The position numbers and the translations under genes were made by a program. The notes under the pieces were generated by a model, which searched no databases, was not told the origin of the DNA, and saw only the letters and a program-made list of their open reading frames with translations. Shown here piece by piece: positions 37,441 to 64,000 of a stretch of DNA of 64,000 nucleotides. Numbering within the stretch: position 1 is the stretch's first letter; the number at the start of each line of letters is the position of its first letter. Source of the DNA: Cristatella mucedo (taxonomy: Eukaryota > Bryozoa > Phylactolaemata > Cristatellidae); NCBI GenBank assembly GCA_009760855.2, contig WPIO01000005.1, forward strand, positions 3,016,001-3,080,000, in the 5' to 3' direction.

Positions 37441-38910
37441 GTGAAAAGTTTTTCTATTTTTCCAAAACAAGAGAGAATAAGTTTTTTTTACACTGCGTTG
37501 CGTTGGCGATGTGCACGAATGCAACGGCAACGAAGGAAAGGGCTGGTGTAAACCACTGGGTTTGTTGGTTTACTTGAGTAAGAACTGTCCTACTGATTAA
37601 GTACTTATGCTTTTACATGTTTATTCCTAACAAATGTTTCACACAGTTGGTCAGCAGATGCCATTAATGAATTCGGTGGCTAGTGGCTATTCGTAGCCAG
37701 GTGGCCAGCAGTGACCACACAATCGCAGCACCGTGGTTGGGAGGCCAACCAAAAGATGGACCTACGTATTGCCACTCACTTGCTTGTACCCTCCCGAATC
37801 GGAAACGGCTAAAATTCAGTTAGAGACGCTTTGGTGGACATCAGTCAGTCCATATTACCGTCTCAGAATCTACACAGACCGCGTCTTGTCTCTAGTCTAA
37901 TAATGGTAACTGGATAGAGATGTAACTAATATGCATTCGGATGGAAAGCTGCTGTTACAGACAGTAATCAGAGACATTCACAGTATTACCCGACCTCTTC
38001 AAGGGAGCTATTCTTGCAAAAGGCAGCATACAGTACGTAATAGAACTTCATTTAGATACGGGCAGTGTTGGCTGTTTCGGCTATTCCTTTAAAATTGGGG
38101 TTTGAGGGCTTCGTATGTCACTCTACTTCGCTAAAACTTGTTGCCGGAGAATGATCAGCACTTACGTTTTTTTCAGCTGCCAAAACTATTTTGAGACTCC
38201 TATGGTAATGAAAAAAACGAAAGTTTAACAAAGATATGACATAAGCCGTATATATCTAAAAACAAAGCACTTTAAAATTATATGAAAAACAAAAAGCGCA
38301 CAATTACAAACAATGAGAAAATGCTGCTAACTAAATGTCATTGTCAATATTGGTTCAGAAATTTTTCGCTGCGGTTTTGTTTTTAGGTCGGTCGTTCTTT
38401 TTGCGGCTTAACCCATCGGAACGGACAGGGCGCAATGCAAATTTTGCTGTTTTTCATTCGCTAGCCACACAACCAGAAAATTTAATTGTGCTTGTGGTAC
38501 CTGCAGTGCCACAAAGGCAAAGTAATTTTACAGATTTAATTAGTTATAGAAACTGGCAGTACCCGGCCACTAACTTAACCGAGTGCGGGCTGGCTGGAAG
38601 AAACCTATTCTTACTTTGCAGTAGATGCCAACATTCCGTGCTCTTATTTGTGGGTGACCTGACAGAAACAATACGCCACGCTCGACCGATCGTCAGCTGC
38701 AGTTGAAATAAATCACAGAGAAGGTGAACGCTTAGTTATTTACAACTGTGCTGAAATGTTAATGAATAAAGGAGCAAGATTTGTAATAAGACCAGCCTGT
38801 CGCGTCTTAGCTTCTTCATTCCTAAGATTAAACGGCTTCAGTAACTTCAGCCCTCTCGTTCCCTCTGGTACGCAGACGACAATACATTAGCCGAACCATT
38901 AAATAAATTT
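37440..38910. other. Intergenic, one weak ORF
   Basis: A 123-codon plus-strand frame at 38335-38706 starts with ATG and has a hydrophobic N terminus (SILVQKFFAAVLFLG) and two N-glycosylation-like sites (NFT, NLT). AATAAA words follow at about 38709 and 38765. It could be a small secreted protein or chance; no family recognised, and I give it low weight. Confidence 0.3.
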
Positions 38911-39045
38911 AATTCATTTGTATATCGCCACAAGAGAACTTAATCTCTATTCAGGCGCTTCACACATGCCTCAGGGCTCTAGCCCACGATCTCAGCCAGA
39001 CCTCGATCGGGGCGAGCACCTTAACCACTGGACCAATCCAGCTCG
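38911..39045 (-). repeat. SINE family B copy
   Basis: Reverse complement of the family B layout: tail with TTTGTATATCGCCACAAGAG and CTCTATTCAGGCGC at the left, then the tRNA-like head with GGGCTCTAGCCCACGA in the B-box place. Confidence 0.75.
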
Positions 39046-39472
39046 GCAACCATTCTTTTCCTTTAGACTGTTGGCGATAGGCACTTTCTCGTTGCGGATC
39101 GTGGACTGTAGAACTCTCTTGCGAAGTTCTTGATCAACGATATTTTCTCTCTAGCACCCAGTTCTAGCGCATCTTTTCCAGCCTTCCTGCGCTACCACTT
39201 CTATGCGACTCACTTCGTCGTCTCTCCTCCAGGCTCATCTACATTGTATATAGCGATTCGGGTAGAGAATGTACAATTCCTGGCTTTCAAGATTCTGGAA
39301 TACTCTGTAAAGTGGACTACCATATCTATCAGTTGGAAAACGACCCAACCGAGTTTCAATCGACCGGTGGAAAAGGAAACGGTTAACTCCCACTTGGCTT
39401 AATCCTGACTGTGCCCACGCCTTTCCTCTTCACGGATTCACAAAACCTCACGATGAGCGTCGCAGGATAACG

Positions 39473-39710
39473 GAGTCTCGACGGCTCAGTCGGTCGAGCG
39501 CTGGACAACTAGCCCAAAAATGCACAATCGATCCCCACCAGAGGCGAGATTCTGTCCAGGCGCTCAGTTCCATCGCAGTCGCCTCAGGTGGCTGCGCATT
39601 TGAAATGGTTGCTTATCACTTCCTCTGCGTTTCTTGAAATAAAGTCTGCGGGCTTCCGAATGCGCATCGACAGCCGCTTCGGACTTGTGTGCTCAAACGC
39701 AAGCTAAGCG
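39473..39710 (+). repeat. tRNA-derived SINE, family C
   Basis: The head reads CGACGGCTCAGTCGGTCGAG, close to the A-box region of a tRNA, with CAATCGATCCCCA as a poor B box. The right part (AATAAAGTCTGCGGGCTTCC, GAATGCGCATCGACAGCCGC) matches the LINE family 2 3' end at 8270-8330, so this SINE also seems to carry a LINE-derived tail. Confidence 0.6.
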
Positions 39711-41039
39711 ACGTAACACCGACAGCGGTATTTCTGGTTTGTGATGTTACAGATCGTAGATAACTGCGCATAAGATTCTCTAGCAGTGGATCTAGTTCGA
39801 AAGCTGTCAATAGATGTTTTAATGCAACACAGTTGCTCTCTTATATGGCTGTCAATTTGATAAGATTTCACGTGCCAGCGAGCAGCCTCTGTTCTCCAAT
39901 ATAGTGGCAACTGGCTGCGCAAGCTAAACATCAAATCTGGAGAATGTTTCTCGAATTCCGACTGCTCTGCGGAAGACCATGGGCAGTCACATTTGTAAAA
40001 GTTGTTACAAAACATTTCGGATGCTCATCTAGTGAAAGGCAGTTATATATGAAAGGAAGATGGCTGTCGAATATCTGGTGTGTTGAAACTAAAACTTTAA
40101 GGGGGAAAACATCAAGCCGCAGCATAAATTCAAAGCGTCCTTGGGAAAGATACTCGAACTTCACGGCCTAGCTAGACTCGAGTCCTCCGCCACGCAACCC
40201 ACGGTTGTCTGCTGCGAGCGTGATAAAAATTACGGAACAACTCACTCAACAGACATTTAAATAGCAGCAGAGAAGACTTAGCTGCAATCGCTCAACTCAG
40301 AGCAAGGCAGTTGGGAAATGCCTGTTGCAGGACTCGAGCCCTCGACCCAAGCGATAGCCGCTCAGACTCTTCTTCCGGTATATTTACGAGGCTGTCTAGC
40401 AGCCGACCGTAACCTTTTAATTTACTTTACAATTTGGTGAGGTTCCATGGAAACGGCACTATTTTTTCGCGGAGGATTAGCGGCCATATTTGCAAACGTC
40501 GGGAGCATGGTCGTGCAGTATTTTTATTGGTTACAAATACCTTGCATTACTCGCTTATTCAGCGTTTGCGATGTTGTTATGCAAAGTCGGAAGCTGGAGG
40601 TCGTTGAGTCGTTAATCGGTCCATGGCAGCATCGGTCGGCAGTAGAGGAAAGTCTAAAGGCAGGAGTCCAGCACGTTCCGCCGCCGAGGTTAGATCCACG
40701 ATAAATAGAACTTACCGTTTCTAAGCCAAGCACGCTCCAAATAGCTGTAGTTCATTATCATTTGCGCTTCTGATCGTTACGGAAGTGCGACACTCACCCA
40801 AGCCCGCAGTCCCCTACCGCCGCTGCTCTCCTCGTGGAGATCTGCCGGCTGGCTTTGAGGAGCGTTTCGTCATGATAACTTCGAAAGTGCACTCTTACAG
40901 GACTGGTGCGCTGACCCTGCGCTAAATATATGTATCAGAGGACCACTGCCGCGTATTTTTAATGGAATGGCAGCTCAGGATTCGCTTTCGACACCAGAAT
41001 AAAGCAAGGGGAATTAGCGAGAACCCATTTCCATTTATG
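39711..41039. other. Intergenic, possible SINE fragment
   Basis: At 40310-40370 there is a minus-strand tRNA-like stretch (GCAGGACTCGAGCCCTCGAC). A short frame at 40447-40704 starts ATG but shows no family. Otherwise nothing recognised. Confidence 0.4.
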
Positions 41040-41692
41040 CTGCGCATCTCGGCGGCGGCGGCTACTTAATAGCGCTCCCATCGGAATCGGCTAAGCGGCC
41101 AAGAGCCCCGCCGGGCTCCCAGTCGATCGTTGCAAATACGTCACGAGCCTCGAAGTGGCCCCTCAGGTCACCGTCCTCCTTCTGCTTCTGCCTGCGATGG
41201 CCGTGCGGCAGCAGAAGCCGCAGCAGCATCGCGGCGGCGAACAATGGTGAGCCTTCTCGAGCGCCAGTGAACTGTCCCTGCTCCTGCGCTGGGCTAGCAG
41301 CGGCACCGCCGGCTTCCAGATGCATGCTGTGCAGCCAGTAAGCAATGAGCGCGGCTTCCCTCCGCCGCCGTCGCCCGCCGCCGCCCCCGGACAGACGAAT
41401 GGAGTGCGGCCCTAGCGAATCTGGAGTCTGGAGTCCGGTTCTTTCTCGCCCACAACGGGTCCGAACGGCTTGCCTTTATCTGTCGCTATAGGCGGGCACG
41501 TGCGCGTCGACGGCCGGGCGAGCTTTAACGCCGTTGCTCCGGTCTGCTCTCTTTACGATTTCAGGAGGGCCGGAGGCGCTCCAGCGTACTGCTAGCCTGG
41601 CCGGCGACTGTGCTGGCATGCCGGCGTGATCGCCCCTGGGACGCAGTGGTCGTTAGCGAGCATCAGCATTGTTGGCTTCGGCGGCCGACGAG
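41040..41692 (+). promoter_or_regulatory. CpG island and 5' region of the diacylglycerol kinase gene
   Basis: GC- and CpG-dense sequence (GGCGGCGGCGGC at 41050; CCGCCGCCGTCGCCCGCCGC near 41370) ending at the kinase start codon. This is the expected setting of a promoter and 5' UTR. No TATA box stands out. Minus-strand frames at 41062-41345 are composition artefacts. Confidence 0.55.
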
Positions 41693-61866
<20,174 letters not shown>

Positions 61867-62699
61867 GTAAGTATAGTGGGCTGCCAATGTCAACAAGCCA
61901 GTTCTATAATGCATGTTGCGCTGCGCTGCTACTTGTGAACTGGCTTTGGCGTATGTCATTGCTTTGGTTGATTTGTTCCATTGACTGTGTCACTGCTGTT
62001 GCCGTCGGGGTGAGGGGTAGGCAATCTTTTGGCCAGCTCTAACAGGAAGCTGCTCCTTACGTGGTGGCCGTCCAATCTCGGTGATGTTTGCAAAGGTGTC
62101 TTGTTATAGGTTATAAGCAATACATGTGAATGCAATCCTGAAAAGCCACAAAAGCCAGCAAGTTTTTGTGACACCTCCAAAACAAAACTGTTCATTCTGC
62201 TGGCAAAAATGTTGCCACAGACAGTATTGCACATCGATCTATAGAGTCTATGCACATCAGAGTGTCACACATGAAGCCATCCCGAGCATTGCTTCTCACA
62301 CGTGGTGAAAACCTGCTCCATTTGTGGTTTTAGGCAGCTAGTCGGTGCAGCTAGCTTGTGTAACCATGAAGATCAATTTTGCCTTATTCTGAGTACTGGA
62401 GCGGCTAGCTAGCATGCATAGGGTTCTTAAGTGCCTAAATAGCTGTTATGAATTATATAAGCTGCTCGAAATGTTGGTATAGACGCTATCGATCTATCGG
62501 CTGGCCTTGGCACAATTATAATGATGAATTATTATTTATAGTTATTATAATAATACATTTTGGTAGAACCCTATGGGAACAAAATGTCTTTTTGTGCACT
62601 TCAACTGGCTGTTGTGGAAACATCTCAGTTGTTTAGTAATAAGAATGTGCAAAATTTCAGCAAGCATTAGCATGTAAAAGATAGTTCACATGATCTTAG

Positions 62700-63065
62700 C
62701 AAATAGCTTTTGCTCTGCAGATCCAAGTGTGAAACTCAGCAAATAGCACTTACTCTGCTGGTCTTAGACTGTGAAACTCACTTCCAAAATTCTTACGAAG
62801 TATCTACTCTCCTCTGCCGCTGTGGCTCATCGTTTCCAGCCGTCCTGAGCTGGTGCTTCCAAGCTACTTGCTTCCTTAACTGCCCTCGTGACTCAGCTAT
62901 GCTTCTTGCTTTCTCTTTGTTGCATAAGATGAAGTTTGTAGGCTACTGTATGCACACCGACAGCCACTTGGGCTTTGAGTGCACTATAGAAAACTCTCCT
63001 GCGTAACACTCAATTAGTCCTTGTCGCTTTATGGAGTTAGAGATGGAGTTACATTACATTAGAGT
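62700..63065 (+). repeat. LINE family 2 3' end
   Basis: Contains CTTTCTCTTTGTTGCATAAG, TTTGAGTGCACTATAGAAAA and the GAGTTACATTACATTAGAG end, parallel to 8095-8422. A local duplication of AACTCAGCAAATAGC...CT..GCTG lies near 62700-62770. Confidence 0.75.
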
Positions 63066-63240
63066 CCTTTGAGGAACTAGTGTGCTGATTTTTTTGTTTA
63101 AATTTGATCAAGTCAGATCGTACCCTGATGTCTGCCGGTACTGAGTTCAAGGCTATGGGTACTTGATAACTGAAGGCGCATTCTCAATATGAGCTTGACG
63201 TTGGTTTGGGGAACAGTCCTCCAACCATAGTCAGAGGAGC
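63066..63240 (-). pseudogene. LINE reverse-transcriptase C-terminal fragment
   Basis: The minus strand reads ALNSVPADIRVRSDLIKFKQ then KNQHTSS, a usual LINE ORF2 end. It is preceded on that strand by TNVKLILRMRLQL in another frame. It meets the family 2 tail at 63065 tail to tail. Confidence 0.6.
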
Positions 63241-63307
63241 AAGTGGTACACGGGGAATCTTTAGGAGTAAGTATTTCAGATGCGTTTGGAAGGCAAAAGT
63301 CTAGCTC

Positions 63308-63425
63308 AGTGTTTGAGGTGCTTGCAACGACCAAGGTCAAGGTTAATGCATTGGATGACCATGGTCGTGGGGTCGAGCCCTGTGGCATATGAAGTGCCTG
63401 AATAGTCTGACTGCACATGTAAAAA
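63308..63425 (+). repeat. SINE family B copy
   Basis: Head with CATGGTCGTGGGGTCGAGCC, CTGTGGCATATGAAGTGCC and TGAATAG, parallel to 9980-10112; the LINE-like tail is decayed. Confidence 0.7.
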
Positions 63426-64000
63426 GACTTGGAAGGAGAGCTACAGAAGTTTAGATTTAAATGCACGGACTAGCTTGACCGGTGTACCTTTTTAAGTCAT
63501 GCCCAAACGTTGGCAGTTTTATGTTGCTAAACATAGACAGTCTGTGGCCCTGGTTGATCACCCAATGATAATCCGTGGCCTGCTGCATGTGTGAACCGGT
63601 TGAGCTGCATACTTCTTTTGGAAATTGCATTCTCATCAGACGCGTTGGTAAGCCATCAAAGGGGTCATTTGTGTAATTTATTTTCTATATACCAATTTCA
63701 TGCTATACATTCTGATAGATATGCTTGCACAACTGTACGCTAGCCGAACCAGCTACTTCTAAAGATAGCTATTGAGGCCGATTAGTAACTGAAGAGCAAG
63801 CTCTTCGATGACTTGCAAAGGTATCAGTATGGGGCCTCAGCACAGCACACATACATATGCCATGAACTTTATCTCATACTTAGGTTATGAATCTCGTTGC
63901 ACAATGCTGGCCTGCCGATGGACAGGGCACTTATCATGCCACTTTGAGAAAGAATCACAGGAGCCAATAAGTAAGAGCTTAGATATTGGTACAGCAGCTC
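63426..64000. other. Right edge, kinase intron 5
   Basis: No exon or repeat recognised. The next kinase exon is expected to the right of the window. Confidence 0.5.

Overview
The window is genomic DNA from an animal, most likely an invertebrate. Coding sequence sits in short exons with GT-AG borders, introns reach about 9 kb, and tRNA-headed SINEs, non-LTR retrotransposons, solo LTRs and cut-and-paste transposons fill most of the rest. I cannot fix the phylum from the sequence. There is no sign of bacterial operons, ribosomal RNA genes or CRISPR arrays.

Two multi-exon genes can be supported exon by exon. On the minus strand at the left end (1055-5668) is an F-box protein with leucine-rich repeats, probably a substrate receptor of an SCF ubiquitin ligase. 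Five exons join with consistent phase into 334 codons, and the gene may run off or end to the left. On the plus strand at the right (41693 to beyond 61866) is the 5' part of a diacylglycerol kinase of the theta (DGKQ / worm DGK-1) type. Five exons encode 193 residues carrying two complete and one partial C1 zinc domain; the catalytic region must lie beyond the right edge. A third gene is suggested by one first exon on the minus strand (7216-7399) encoding a small single-pass membrane protein start.

Region by region: 1-500 SINE and LINE tail; 1055-5668 F-box gene; 5990-6870 a 17-21 bp minisatellite upstream of that gene; 7216-7399 membrane-protein exon; 7641-13110 retrotransposon fragments and SINEs; 13260-15230 a GC- and CpG-rich stretch with no gene I can define; 16735-17022 solo LTR; 17480-21868 stacked LINE copies, several head to head; 21871-22702 a candidate DNA transposon with imperfect terminal repeats; about 22700-27560 a diverged tandem duplication, the second copy of which holds a SPIN-like hAT element with its empty site preserved in the first copy; 28855-30900 a LINE end and a decayed hAT/ZMYM1-like transposase; 31225-31467 solo LTR; 31765-33000 a degenerate tandem array of about 175 bp units; 35403-37027 a decayed transposon gene split by a solo LTR with perfect 5 bp target duplication; 38900-39710 SINEs; 41040-64000 the kinase gene, whose introns hold microsatellites, SINEs, LINE ends and a Tc1/mariner remnant.

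The genes do not form a pathway together. The most informative content is the mobile-element record: dated insertions, an empty-site comparison, LINE/SINE pairs that share a 3' tail, and two long-period or short-period tandem arrays that standard gene annotation would miss. I did not find a convincing new multi-gene system.
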